A stretch of 64,000 nucleotides of DNA from DATJBF01 sp035516795 (GCA_035516795.1 DATIZX010000079.1:22019-86018); one strand, 5' to 3'; positions 44,384-53,093 are shown, numbered from the stretch's first letter. Notes: generated by a model from the letters alone, not told the origin. Numbers and translations: made by a program.

Positions 44384-47300
44384 ATGAGAAACCAACCCGA
44401 GACCGTCCACGAGTACAATATTCCGCGGTTGAACTGGTGGTTTTTGATCACCAGCCTTCTATTCGTCGGCTGTCTGATCCTCATGGTCTGGGCGGACTAC
44501 TCGGGCGGCCGGATCGACTGGCTGGGTTTGCGCGGCGACCGGCAATGGAAAAATTACCAGCAAAAGTTCTACGCCCTTGAGAAGAAGCGTCTGGCGTTCG
44601 ATGCGCAAGCCGCCGAAGTCAAGGCCAAGCAAGCCGGTCTGACCAAACTGCAAGACGACTTGAAGAAGGCGCGCGAGGAGTTGGTTGGGAAAAAAGGCGA
44701 GGAAGCGAAGTGGCAGGATGAAGTGAACCGGTTGCAGGTTGAATCCAGTTTCGTCACGCGTCAGTTCACCATGGAGAAGGCCAGGCGCGACCAATATCGG
44801 TCGTTTTATGAAGCCACCCTCGAACGCAACAATCTGAATGAGGACGCACGGGAAGTGCGGGAGTCGAAGGAAAAGGCCGAGAAACAAAATCAGGTAGTCG
44901 CCAACCTTGACCTTCGCAAGCAGGAGGCGGATGCGAAACTGCAAGCTGCCCAAGCCTCGCTGAATGAGATCGTCGGCCGTGAAGAGGATCTGCAACACGG
45001 CATCAAACGCCTCGACGACAACGTCAACCTTCTGATCAAACGCCTGAAGGAATTAAGTAGTCCGCTCGTTCAGGACGTGGTGAACGCACCGTTGCTCGAG
45101 TTCGCCGCCTCCACCTATAAGGTCCAGCAGATCGTCGCAGAGAACCACCACGTGGACGTCAATTTCACGACCGTGCCGCGAGTCGACCGCTGTACGACCT
45201 GTCATATGGCCATCGACCGCAAGGATCCCTCGCCTGAGGAACTGGCTTTTCGCACCCAGCATAAGATCGGCAGTATTGAGTGGTCGAAGTTGCCGGAACC
45301 ACTACGCAATCACCCCCAGCTCGATTTGTTCGTCAGCGACACTTCGCCGCATCCGATGAGCAAGTACGGTTGCAGCGTGTGCCATTGGGGTTGGGACCGG
45401 GAGACGACTTTCTCAAGGGCAGGGCACACGCCGGATGCGGAGGACAAACAGCCATACACCTACGATTCGTCGAGGAAATTGTGGGTGAAAGTCCAGACGA
45501 GCGAGGACGACCATGACGAGGAGGCCAAACCGCAGAAGGTGGCTCTGCAGAAGGGTGTCGTCGAGTTGACGCAGCGTGAAGCGTGGGAGAAGAATTACCA
45601 TTGGGAGGAACAGGAGTTTCTCACACAACCCATGCGCGAGGCAAAGTACGTGCAGGCCAGTTGCCTCAAATGTCATTATGACCAGACCAATCTCAGGGGC
45701 GGTGAGCAACTCGACCATGGGCGACGGCTGATTGAGCAACTCGGCTGTTGGTCCTGCCATAAAATGAAGCCGTTGGAAACGTACACGAAACATGAGGTTG
45801 CACCCGGGGAAGATTTCGACAGTATCTGCAAGTTTTACGATGTGAATCCCGACGACGTGCGCCGGCTGAATGGGTTTTCGGAAGACGTTTCATTGACGGT
45901 CGGCCAAGAGGTGAACATCCCGATTCGCACCTTACGCAAGCCCGGTCCGAGCCTCTACAAAGTTGCCAGCAAAGACAGCAAGGAATGGGTGCGCAAATGG
46001 CTGGCCAACCCTGTCGCGTTCAAACCAAACACCTACATGCCGCGTTTCTGGGGCCTCTCGAACAATGCGGATACGCCGGACCGCAATGCCGTCGAAATCA
46101 AGGCGATTACCGAGTTTCTGTTTGCCGTCAGCCAGGAAACGAATTACCCCGCACCGCCCGTCCAGGGTGACCCCGAAAATGGGAAGAAGCTCGTAGGCCA
46201 GATTGGCTGCATGGGCTGTCATGTGGTGGATGAGAGGCTGATGAGCATCAAGCCAACGGCGTCGTGGCGCCAGTACATGGACGACTGGCAATACCGGCGG
46301 CTGCGCTCGCAGGGACCGCAACTGGCGGGCACGGGCAGCAAGACAACCGTCAACTGGCTTTACGCATGGCTGAAGAATCCGAAACAGTATTATTCCAAGA
46401 CCAAGATGCCCAATTTGCGCCTGAGCGACCAGGAGGCAGCAGACATCGCCTCCTATCTGGCTGGGCTTCACAACAAGAAGACGGACCAGGAATCGTTGCC
46501 GACGACAAAATCGGACCTGTTGGACAACGTGACCACCGAATACCTGCAAATCACGTTAACGCACGACCAGGCCGTCCAAAAGCTCAACGACCTTGACGAC
46601 CTGATCGAGATGTACTTCGTCGACGAAGACACAATGCAGTACTTCCAGGACCCGGCACGGATGGCGCGCGAGGAAGCGCAGGTCAAGGCGTTGCAGAAGG
46701 AGTACGAAGACACCTTCGACGACGCCGTGGACCGCAAGGCCAAGAAACTCGCTGCGGAACTCGAGCAGGTGAAGGCCAAGATGCATGCCGCCAAAGAAAA
46801 GGTTGCCGCGCTGTCGGCGGTTGAAAAGAAGAACGTCTTTTTGGGGAGCAAACTCATAGCGCGTTACGGTTGCTTTGCCTGCCACGAGATTCACGGCTTC
46901 GAGAATGCCAAGCCCATTGGCACCGAACTCAGCGAGTGGGGCAGCAAGCCGGTTGACAAACTCGATTTTGGCTTGGTGGATATCGAGAAGGACCGGATCG
47001 CGTGGCTCAAGCAAAAGTTGCATGCGCCCCGCTCGTTCGACAATGATCGCGTGGGCGTCACGCGCGCGCCGCAGGAACTGCTCAAGATGGGTAAGTTCAA
47101 CCTGACGGACGAGCAGATCGACCAGATCGTCACGGTGATTACTGGCATGACCGATGAAAAGCTGATGCCCAATGAGGCGCGGCAGTTGACACCGGCAGAA
47201 TTCGAGATCGAGCGCGGCCGGTGGACCGTGAAAGAATTGAACTGCATTGGCTGTCACATCGTCGAGGCGCAAGGCGGTGCGATCCGCGCGACGGGCATTC

Positions 47301-47929
47301 CGACGGGCATGGAACCGCCGATGTTGAGTGGCACGCCAACGCAGTTGCACCAAGGACGGCGGACGCAGCCAGATTGGCTGTTCCACTTCATCAAGTCACC
47401 ACAAACGGGCGAGATTCGACCCTGGTTACACGTGCGAATGCCGACCTTTGGGTTGACGGATGGCGAGGCCAATACGCTGGTGAAGTATTTCGCGCTTCAG
47501 GGCCAGGCGCAGTTCCCGTATCAATCTCCGAAAATTGACACGTCACCGGAGCACCTGGCGGTGGGGAAACAATTGTTCACGCAATTAAAGTGCGCGTTGT
47601 GCCATATTGTGAACGGCAAGGCGCTGGGCAAACCGCTGTCAGAGATCCCAGAAGAAGACCTGCCACGGCTGGCACCGAATTTGTCGCTGGCACATGACCG
47701 CCTGCAACGCGACTGGCTGATTAACAAATGGTTGCCCGAACCGCTCGCGCAAATACCGGGGACTCGCATGCCGCAATTTGAGTACGGACCAGCCATTGCG
47801 CCAAATGTCTTGGGCGGTGACGGACTGAAGCAACGCGAGGCGCTGGTGGATTACGTATTGATGTTGGGCGCGCAGGAGCCAGCGACGCAAGCCGTGGCTC
47901 CGCAACCAACTACGCAAGTACAACAGTAG
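44384..47929 (+). CDS. Giant membrane-anchored octaheme cytochrome c with coiled coils and an embedded LysM domain
   Basis: 1181 residues, four bases after the previous stop. One N-terminal membrane anchor (residues 17-38), then a coiled coil (about 60-230). Eight CxxCH motifs: CTTCH 270, CSVCH 330, CLKCH 427, CWSCH 455, CMGCH 609, CFACH 830, CIGCH 954 and CALCH 1070. A LysM domain lies between hemes 4 and 5 (residues about 467-516: HEVAPGEDFDSICKFYDVNP, DDVRRLNGF, VGQEVNIPI). A second coiled coil lies about 735-820. Several cytochrome c domains end in MPNLRLSDQEAADIASYLA-type methionine ligands. It replaces the small cytochrome c1 of standard complexes and probably passes electrons to the cupredoxin and CuA. 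The LysM may bind peptidoglycan and hold the complex against the wall. Confidence 0.93.
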   Translation: MRNQPETVHEYNIPRLNWWFLITSLLFVGCLILMVWADYSGGRIDWLGLRGDRQWKNYQQKFYALEKKRLAFDAQAAEVKAKQAGLTKLQDDLKKAREELVGKKGEEAKWQDEVNRLQVESSFVTRQFTMEKARRDQYRSFYEATLERNNLNEDAREVRESKEKAEKQNQVVANLDLRKQEADAKLQAAQASLNEIVGREEDLQHGIKRLDDNVNLLIKRLKELSSPLVQDVVNAPLLEFAASTYKVQQIVAENHHVDVNFTTVPRVDRCTTCHMAIDRKDPSPEELAFRTQHKIGSIEWSKLPEPLRNHPQLDLFVSDTSPHPMSKYGCSVCHWGWDRETTFSRAGHTPDAEDKQPYTYDSSRKLWVKVQTSEDDHDEEAKPQKVALQKGVVELTQREAWEKNYHWEEQEFLTQPMREAKYVQASCLKCHYDQTNLRGGEQLDHGRRLIEQLGCWSCHKMKPLETYTKHEVAPGEDFDSICKFYDVNPDDVRRLNGFSEDVSLTVGQEVNIPIRTLRKPGPSLYKVASKDSKEWVRKWLANPVAFKPNTYMPRFWGLSNNADTPDRNAVEIKAITEFLFAVSQETNYPAPPVQGDPENGKKLVGQIGCMGCHVVDERLMSIKPTASWRQYMDDWQYRRLRSQGPQLAGTGSKTTVNWLYAWLKNPKQYYSKTKMPNLRLSDQEAADIASYLAGLHNKKTDQESLPTTKSDLLDNVTTEYLQITLTHDQAVQKLNDLDDLIEMYFVDEDTMQYFQDPARMAREEAQVKALQKEYEDTFDDAVDRKAKKLAAELEQVKAKMHAAKEKVAALSAVEKKNVFLGSKLIARYGCFACHEIHGFENAKPIGTELSEWGSKPVDKLDFGLVDIEKDRIAWLKQKLHAPRSFDNDRVGVTRAPQELLKMGKFNLTDEQIDQIVTVITGMTDEKLMPNEARQLTPAEFEIERGRWTVKELNCIGCHIVEAQGGAIRATGIPTGMEPPMLSGTPTQLHQGRRTQPDWLFHFIKSPQTGEIRPWLHVRMPTFGLTDGEANTLVKYFALQGQAQFPYQSPKIDTSPEHLAVGKQLFTQLKCALCHIVNGKALGKPLSEIPEEDLPRLAPNLSLAHDRLQRDWLINKWLPEPLAQIPGTRMPQFEYGPAIAPNVLGGDGLKQREALVDYVLMLGAQEPATQAVAPQPTTQVQQ

Positions 47930-48046
47930 GATGAAGATATGGCTAAAGACATCGCTCTATAACAGGTCAATCCGGGTCAAGTTTTTGTCCTTGAAAAAGA
48001 GCAATTCCAATAGAAAATTGGTTGGTGGTCGGCCAAAGGAGAATAA

Positions 48047-48760
48047 ATGAAACTATCCAAAGTGTTGGTGGCAGTTACGGTGTTGTTCGCAATGACGACG
48101 GTCTTGCCGGCGGCGGATACGGCGTCGATTTCCGGGAAGATCAGCTTCGAGGGCACAGCCCCGAGGCGAAAGAAGATCAGGACCGATGCCGATCCCAAGT
48201 GTGCGGAGATGCATGCGGATGACCCGCTGCTTAGTGAAGAAGTCGTGGTCAACCCCAACAACACGTTGCGCAACGTGTTCGTCTACATCAAAAGCGGGCT
48301 GGAGGGCAGGACCTACGAACCCCCCAAGACCCCGGTCGAAGTCGATCAGACCGGCTGCCATTATGTGCCGCACGTGTTTGGTATGATGGCCAGGCAGCCG
48401 TTGAAAATTGTCAACGATGACGATACGTTGCACAACATTCACGCCATGCCCACGAAGAGCAAGGAGTTCAACGTCGGCCAGCCGAACAAAGGTATGTCCA
48501 CAATGCGGACGTTTGCCGAGCCAGAAATCATGGTGCATCTGAAGTGCGACGTGCATCCGTGGATGAGTGCCTATGTGGGCGTGATGAGCAACCCGTTCTA
48601 CAGCGTGACCGGTGACGACGGCACGTTTTCGATCAAGGGTTTGCCCGCGGGTGAATACGAAGTGGCCGCCTGGCAGGAGAAATATGGCGAACAAACCCAG
48701 AAGATCAAGGTGGGCGACGGCGAAGCCAAGACGGTTGACTTCACCTTCAAAGCGGAATAG
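48047..48760 (+). CDS. Exported cupredoxin fused to a carboxypeptidase-regulatory-like fold
   Basis: 237 residues. Signal peptide (MKLSKVLVAVTVLFAMTTVLPAAD) and strong ribosome site AAAGGAG. A plastocyanin-like domain with possible copper ligands His129 or His132 (TLHNIHAM), Cys167, His170 and Met173 (HLKCDVHPWM), then a CarboxypepD_reg-like strand set (VTGDDGTFSIKGLPAGEYEVAAWQE). Likely a periplasmic blue-copper electron carrier linking the octaheme cytochrome to the oxidase; position between bc and aa3 genes supports this. Confidence 0.88.
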   Translation: MKLSKVLVAVTVLFAMTTVLPAADTASISGKISFEGTAPRRKKIRTDADPKCAEMHADDPLLSEEVVVNPNNTLRNVFVYIKSGLEGRTYEPPKTPVEVDQTGCHYVPHVFGMMARQPLKIVNDDDTLHNIHAMPTKSKEFNVGQPNKGMSTMRTFAEPEIMVHLKCDVHPWMSAYVGVMSNPFYSVTGDDGTFSIKGLPAGEYEVAAWQEKYGEQTQKIKVGDGEAKTVDFTFKAE

Positions 48761-48842
48761 GTAGGACGTTCAATTTCGTTCCGGGTCGCGCGGGTGGCAC
48801 CACAGCAGCGTGACCGGATTTTTACGGAGAGGATCGCAGACC

Positions 48843-50645
48843 GTGAGTCAGACAGCAACTATCGGGTATCCGGAGGCTCATCCGCACATCGATGTGCCGC
48901 ACCATGAACTGTCGTTTTGGCGGAAGTACATCTTCTCGACCGACCATAAGGTCATTGGCATCCAGTACGGGCTGACCGCGTTGATATTCTTGTTTTTCGG
49001 CTTCTGCCTCATGCTCCTCATGCGCTGGCAACTCGCCTATCCGGGCAAACCGCTTCCCCTTCACTTTCTGACGAGATGGTTGGGCGACACTCGAATGCCC
49101 GGCGGCATCATGGCTCCAGAGTTTTACAACCAGCTCGGTGCGATGCACGGCACGATCATGATCTTTCTCGGAGTTGTGCCACTGGCTGTCGGCGCGTTTG
49201 GCAATTATCTCGTTCCGCTCCAGATCGGCGCGCAGGACATGGCGTTTCCAAAGCTGAATATGTCCAGTTACTGGGTGTACTTCGTCGGCGGTGTGGTCAT
49301 GTTGTGCAGCTTCTTCGTGCCGGGTGGCTCGGCGCAGTCGGGCTGGACCTCCTATCCGCCGCTCGCGGTGATCAATCCTACCATTAGTCACAGCCTTTTC
49401 ACGGGGCAAGCAATGTGGCTGACTGGCATGGTGTTCCTCATCACTTCGTCGCTGCTCGGATCGATCAATACGATTACTACGATCGTCCAATTGCGCGCGA
49501 AAGGTTTGCACTGGATGCGACTGCCGTTCTTCGTTTGGGCGCAGTTGGTGACGGGATTCCTGCTGTTGCTGGCATTCCCGCCACTGGAAGCTGCCGGCAT
49601 CATGCAGTTGATGGATCGCCTGGCCAGCACAAGTTTCTTTCTGCCGAGCGGCTTGGTGGTGGGCGGCAAAGCCCTGAACGTGAGCGGCGGAGGAAGCGCC
49701 TTGCTGTGGCAACACTTGTTCTGGTTTCTAGCACATCCGGAAGTGTACGTGCTGATCCTGCCGGCCATGGGGATCGTGGGCGAGATCATCGCCAACAATA
49801 CCCGCAAACCGCTGTGGGGTTACAAGTCGCTCGTGTACTCGGTCATTTTCCTTGGCTTTATGTCGTTCATCGTCTGGGCGCACCACATGTTCCTGACGGG
49901 CATGGGCACGACGATCAACGCGTTTTTCCAAACGACGACGATGATCATCTCGATTCCTTCCATTATCATTTTGACGGCGCTGATTCTATCGCTTTGGGGT
50001 GGTTCGATTCGGTTCACCGTACCGATGCTTTTCGCGCTGGCATTTCTGCCGATGTTTGGCATTGGCGGTTTGACGGGTCTGCCCTTGGGTCTGGCCACTG
50101 CAGACATTCAACTCCACGATACGTATTACGTCATTGGCCATTTCCACTACGTCGTGGCGCCGGGCACGTTGTTCGCGTTGTTTGCCGGCATCTATTACTG
50201 GTTCCCGAAGGTGACCGGGAGGAAAATGAACGATACACTCGGGAAACTTCACTTCTGGGGCTCGCTCATTTTCATGAATGGCGTCTTTATGCCGATGTTC
50301 ATCATGGGTCTGGCGGGCGTATCACGGCGGTTGTACGATGGGGGCGCGTCCTATCTGCACGCCGAGCATGTACTCGTCCTGAACAAGGTGATGTCTCACT
50401 CCGCCTGGGCACTGGGAGTTGTTCAACTGATTTTCATCGTAAACTTCTTTTGGGCCCTGTTTGCCGGACAGAAGGTCACGAATGACAATCCGTGGGAGGC
50501 AACCACACTCGAATGGGCGACGCCGACGCCCCCACCACACGGTAATTTCCTGAAAGTGCCGACCGTCTACCGTGGACCATACGAATACAGCGTGCCCGGC
50601 GCGAGGTACGGATTCCTGCCGCAAAATCAACCGGAGGGAGCGTAA
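48843..50645 (+). CDS. ctaD: Cytochrome c oxidase subunit I (A-type heme-copper oxidase)
   Basis: About 600 residues from the GTG at 48843, which has GGAGAGGA nine bases upstream; a GTG at 48810 is less likely. Twelve membrane helices. Heme/copper ligands: GAMHGTIMIF (low-spin heme His), LAHPEVYVLILP (CuB His and cross-linked Tyr, with the family Glu), WAHHMFLTGM (two CuB His), and GHFHYVV (heme a3 and a His). HPEVY with Glu marks the A1-like subgroup. Terminal reduction of O2 to water with proton pumping. First gene of the oxidase subset. Confidence 0.96.
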   Translation: MSQTATIGYPEAHPHIDVPHHELSFWRKYIFSTDHKVIGIQYGLTALIFLFFGFCLMLLMRWQLAYPGKPLPLHFLTRWLGDTRMPGGIMAPEFYNQLGAMHGTIMIFLGVVPLAVGAFGNYLVPLQIGAQDMAFPKLNMSSYWVYFVGGVVMLCSFFVPGGSAQSGWTSYPPLAVINPTISHSLFTGQAMWLTGMVFLITSSLLGSINTITTIVQLRAKGLHWMRLPFFVWAQLVTGFLLLLAFPPLEAAGIMQLMDRLASTSFFLPSGLVVGGKALNVSGGGSALLWQHLFWFLAHPEVYVLILPAMGIVGEIIANNTRKPLWGYKSLVYSVIFLGFMSFIVWAHHMFLTGMGTTINAFFQTTTMIISIPSIIILTALILSLWGGSIRFTVPMLFALAFLPMFGIGGLTGLPLGLATADIQLHDTYYVIGHFHYVVAPGTLFALFAGIYYWFPKVTGRKMNDTLGKLHFWGSLIFMNGVFMPMFIMGLAGVSRRLYDGGASYLHAEHVLVLNKVMSHSAWALGVVQLIFIVNFFWALFAGQKVTNDNPWEATTLEWATPTPPPHGNFLKVPTVYRGPYEYSVPGARYGFLPQNQPEGA

Positions 50646-51257
50646 ATGTCAGCCGCAATAGAAATTCCTTACAACTCGACGGAGCGACCCGATACCGGTC
50701 TCTACAATGCCAAACTCGGGGTGTGGTTGTTTCTGGCGTCGGAAGTGATGCTGTTCGGCGCATTGTTCTCCACGTATGTGCTGTTGCGCACCGGTGCCGA
50801 CACGTGGCCGAGCGGTGCTCAAACCCTCAATGTCCCCCTTGCCACATTCAACACGTTCATTCTGATCGGCTCCAGCGTGACGATGGTGATGTCGTGGGCG
50901 TCTCTGCAGATGAAAAGCTTCGCCCGGTTCCGCTTGTTCCTTGGGCTGACGCTGTTATGCGGGCTGATCTTTTTGGTGGCCAAAGGCTTTGAATATCACG
51001 AGCACATTATGAAGGGCGAGCTTCCCAGCTACAGCACGTTCTTCGCGATCTACTTTGTCATGACCGGGCTCCACGGGTTGCACGTGATTGGCGGACTGAT
51101 CGTCAACGGTTATCTCTGGGGACCGGGTGCGAAAATGTGGCGGACCGATCCTGCGCGGTTCACAAACCGCATCGAAGTGGCCGGATTGTACTGGCACTTT
51201 GTGGATCTGGTTTGGATTTTCCTGTTCCCAACGCTGTATCTATTACCGGGCAAATAA
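50646..51257 (+). CDS. ctaE: Cytochrome c oxidase subunit III
   Basis: 203 residues, starting on the base after the subunit I stop. Five membrane helices in the short bacterial form: LGVWLFLASEVMLFGALFSTYVL, TFNTFILIGSSVTMVMSWASL, FRLFLGLTLLCGLIFLV, FFAIYFVMTGLHGLHVIGGL (with the conserved GLHGxHVxxG) and EVAGLYWHFVDLVWIFLFPTLYL. No cofactors. Supports proton uptake and stability of subunit I. Confidence 0.95.
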   Translation: MSAAIEIPYNSTERPDTGLYNAKLGVWLFLASEVMLFGALFSTYVLLRTGADTWPSGAQTLNVPLATFNTFILIGSSVTMVMSWASLQMKSFARFRLFLGLTLLCGLIFLVAKGFEYHEHIMKGELPSYSTFFAIYFVMTGLHGLHVIGGLIVNGYLWGPGAKMWRTDPARFTNRIEVAGLYWHFVDLVWIFLFPTLYLLPGK

Positions 51258-51272
51258 CTCACGGAGATATTT

Positions 51273-51629
51273 ATGAGTGCACACGCCGCAGAATCGGCTC
51301 ACAAGCAGACGAGAATCTACAGAATCATCGGGGCCGTACTGTTTGCTGCTACCGGGGCGACGGTGGCGGCTGCCGAATGGCACCATCTCGGCATCACGCT
51401 GGGAATTTTTGTGGCCGTGTTCATCGCGACTTTCAAAGGCTCGCTGGTGGCCGGCTATTTCATGCACTTGTTCACCGAGCGCCAAGCGATTCATTGGGTC
51501 CTAATGCTGACCGCGTTTTTCTTTGTGGCCATGATTGGCCTGATCATGTGGACGCACCGGGATCAGCAGGGACAGCCACACGGGATCTTCACAACGTCGC
51601 CGCCGGCGGCTCAACCTCACAGCGAATAA
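51273..51629 (+). CDS. Prokaryotic cytochrome c oxidase subunit IV
   Basis: 118 residues, 15 bases after subunit III. Three membrane helices (IIGAVLFAATGATVAAA; ITLGIFVAVFIATFKGSLVAGYFMHL; VLMLTAFFFVAMIGLIMW). The IATFKGSLVAGYFMHL segment is the recognisable subunit IV motif (xKaxLVxxxFMHLxxE; here FMHLFTE). Ends in a Pro/His-rich tail. Small accessory subunit of the aa3 oxidase. Confidence 0.85.
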   Translation: MSAHAAESAHKQTRIYRIIGAVLFAATGATVAAAEWHHLGITLGIFVAVFIATFKGSLVAGYFMHLFTERQAIHWVLMLTAFFFVAMIGLIMWTHRDQQGQPHGIFTTSPPAAQPHSE

Positions 51630-51639
51630 TTCCTGAGCC

Positions 51640-51846
51640 ATGTCCCTCAAAGCGTTCCATATCTTCTTCATCACAATCTCAGTGCTGCTCTGTCTTGGCT
51701 TCGGCGCCTGGTGCCTCAATTCCGAGTACGCCCACGGTCGCACCGCTTACGCCGTTGCGGGTTATATTTCGTTTGCCTTGGGAGTTGTACTGGTTCTGTA
51801 CGAGATTATGTTCCTCAAGAAATTCAAAGGGCTGGATGAGGAGTAA
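51640..51846 (+). CDS. Small two-helix membrane protein in the oxidase cluster
   Basis: 68 residues with two membrane helices (FHIFFITISVLLCLGFGAWCL; VAGYISFALGVVLVLYEIMFL) and a basic C-terminus FKGLDEE. It lies 10 bases after subunit IV and 3 bases before the next small gene, so it is clearly part of the operon. I do not recognise a family; possibly an oxidase assembly or accessory subunit. Present with similar spacing it may be lineage-specific. Confidence 0.7.
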   Translation: MSLKAFHIFFITISVLLCLGFGAWCLNSEYAHGRTAYAVAGYISFALGVVLVLYEIMFLKKFKGLDEE

Positions 51847-51849
51847 CGC

Positions 51850-52098
51850 ATGAAAGCATCTTCGCAGTTCAGAGTTTTTCTGACAGCCACGATTGTGACG
51901 CTCGTTATGGCGGCGCCGCGAGTCTTGTTGGCGTGCGCCGTTTGCTATGGTGCGCCCGACGCCGCACAGACGAAGGGCATGAACATGGGCATCGTCACGA
52001 TGCTTGGCGTCACGGGCGTCGTACTCGGCGGTTTGGGAGGCTTGATCATCTGCTTCGCACGCCGCGCGCGCCGCTACAGTGCGGAAATGACGCCGTAA
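51850..52098 (+). CDS. Small membrane protein with CAVCYG motif in the oxidase cluster
   Basis: 82 residues. N-terminal signal or anchor (LTATIVTLVMAAPRVLLA), a conserved-looking CAVCYGAPD, then a membrane helix (GIVTMLGVTGVVLGGLGGLIICF) and a basic tail. The CxxC pair just after the signal could bind copper or a disulfide on the periplasmic side. It starts 3 bases after the previous gene and ends 19 bases before subunit II. Role unknown; copper delivery to CuA or assembly is a guess. Confidence 0.68.
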   Translation: MKASSQFRVFLTATIVTLVMAAPRVLLACAVCYGAPDAAQTKGMNMGIVTMLGVTGVVLGGLGGLIICFARRARRYSAEMTP

Positions 52099-52117
52099 CA
52101 AGGAAAAGGATCGTACC

Positions 52118-53065
52118 ATGCTGGAAAAGATTTTAGGGTTACCGATTAACGCCTCCGAGCAGGGAGTGAGGATCGACCATTTGATCTTCTACGTTCATGT
52201 CCTGATGGCTGTGCTGTTTGTTGGATGGATTCTGTTTTTCCTCTATGTCCTGTTTCGATTCCGCAGCGGGCGGCAGCCGCGGGCTGATTACACGGGCGTC
52301 AAGACCCACGCGTCGTCCTACCTCGAAGCCGCAGTGGCGCTGGTCGAAGTGGCGCTGCTCGTGGGCCTCTCGATTCCCTTCTGGTCCTGGAAGGTCAATG
52401 CCTTCCCCACCACGCCGAACGCGGTGCACGTGCGGGTCATTGCCCAGCAATTTGCCTGGAACATCCACTATCCGGGTCGTGACGGCATTTTCGGCCGCAC
52501 CGACATCAAGCTTGTCGATGAACAGACCAACCCCATCGGCCTTGACCGCAAAGGCGATCCGCACGCCAAGGACGATATCGTGACCATCAACCAGCTTCAT
52601 CTTCCCGTAAACCGTCCAGCGGTGGTGGAGATCACGACGAAGGACGTAATTCACAGTTTCTTTCTGCCGGTGATGCGCGTGAAGCAGGATGCCATCCCGG
52701 GCATGATTATCCCTGTCCACTTCGTTCCGACCAAGACGTCCGACGAGATGCGGGAAGAAATGGCCACAACAGTCAAGCTGCCCACGACCCGAGACCTGGA
52801 CTCCGATGTCTCCATGGAGGACTACAAGGGCAAAGACGGCTCCGTCATTGCAAAAAAGGGCCGCTCAATCAACAAAAGCACTGCCGAAAAACTTGTTGCA
52901 AACGGCATCACGGAAGTGCGTATGGGACCGCGTTATCCCGCCGAAATTGCCTGCGCCCAACTCTGCGGTCTTGGCCACTATCGGATGAAAGGCTTTCTGA
53001 GCATCGATACGGAACAGGAATACAAGGCGTGGATGCAAGATCAGGAGGATTACCTGGACCAATAA
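52118..53065 (+). CDS. ctaC: Cytochrome c oxidase subunit II with an insertion in the CuA domain
   Basis: 315 residues. Two membrane helices (IDHLIFYVHVLMAVLFVGWILFF; LEAAVALVEVALLVGLSIPFW), then the CuA domain: VRVIAQQFAWNIHYPG, His179 in DVIHSFFLP, then Cys279, Cys283, His287 and Met290 in CAQLCGLGHYRM. Between the two parts a stretch of about 60 residues (207-268) has been added, containing KGKDGSVIAKKGRSINKSTA and EKLVANGITEVRMG. Such an insert is not in standard subunit II. Accepts electrons at CuA. Its place last in the oxidase set, after I-III-IV, is also unusual. Confidence 0.92.
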   Translation: MLEKILGLPINASEQGVRIDHLIFYVHVLMAVLFVGWILFFLYVLFRFRSGRQPRADYTGVKTHASSYLEAAVALVEVALLVGLSIPFWSWKVNAFPTTPNAVHVRVIAQQFAWNIHYPGRDGIFGRTDIKLVDEQTNPIGLDRKGDPHAKDDIVTINQLHLPVNRPAVVEITTKDVIHSFFLPVMRVKQDAIPGMIIPVHFVPTKTSDEMREEMATTVKLPTTRDLDSDVSMEDYKGKDGSVIAKKGRSINKSTAEKLVANGITEVRMGPRYPAEIACAQLCGLGHYRMKGFLSIDTEQEYKAWMQDQEDYLDQ

Positions 53066-53093
53066 TTCCCTGCAGCAATCTACACGGATCAAG

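Noticed and set aside
44384..47929. A misassembly joining several smaller cytochrome genes
   Set aside because: The frame is continuous, CxxCH motifs and coiled coils follow in plausible order, and no internal ribosome sites or repeated junctions are seen.
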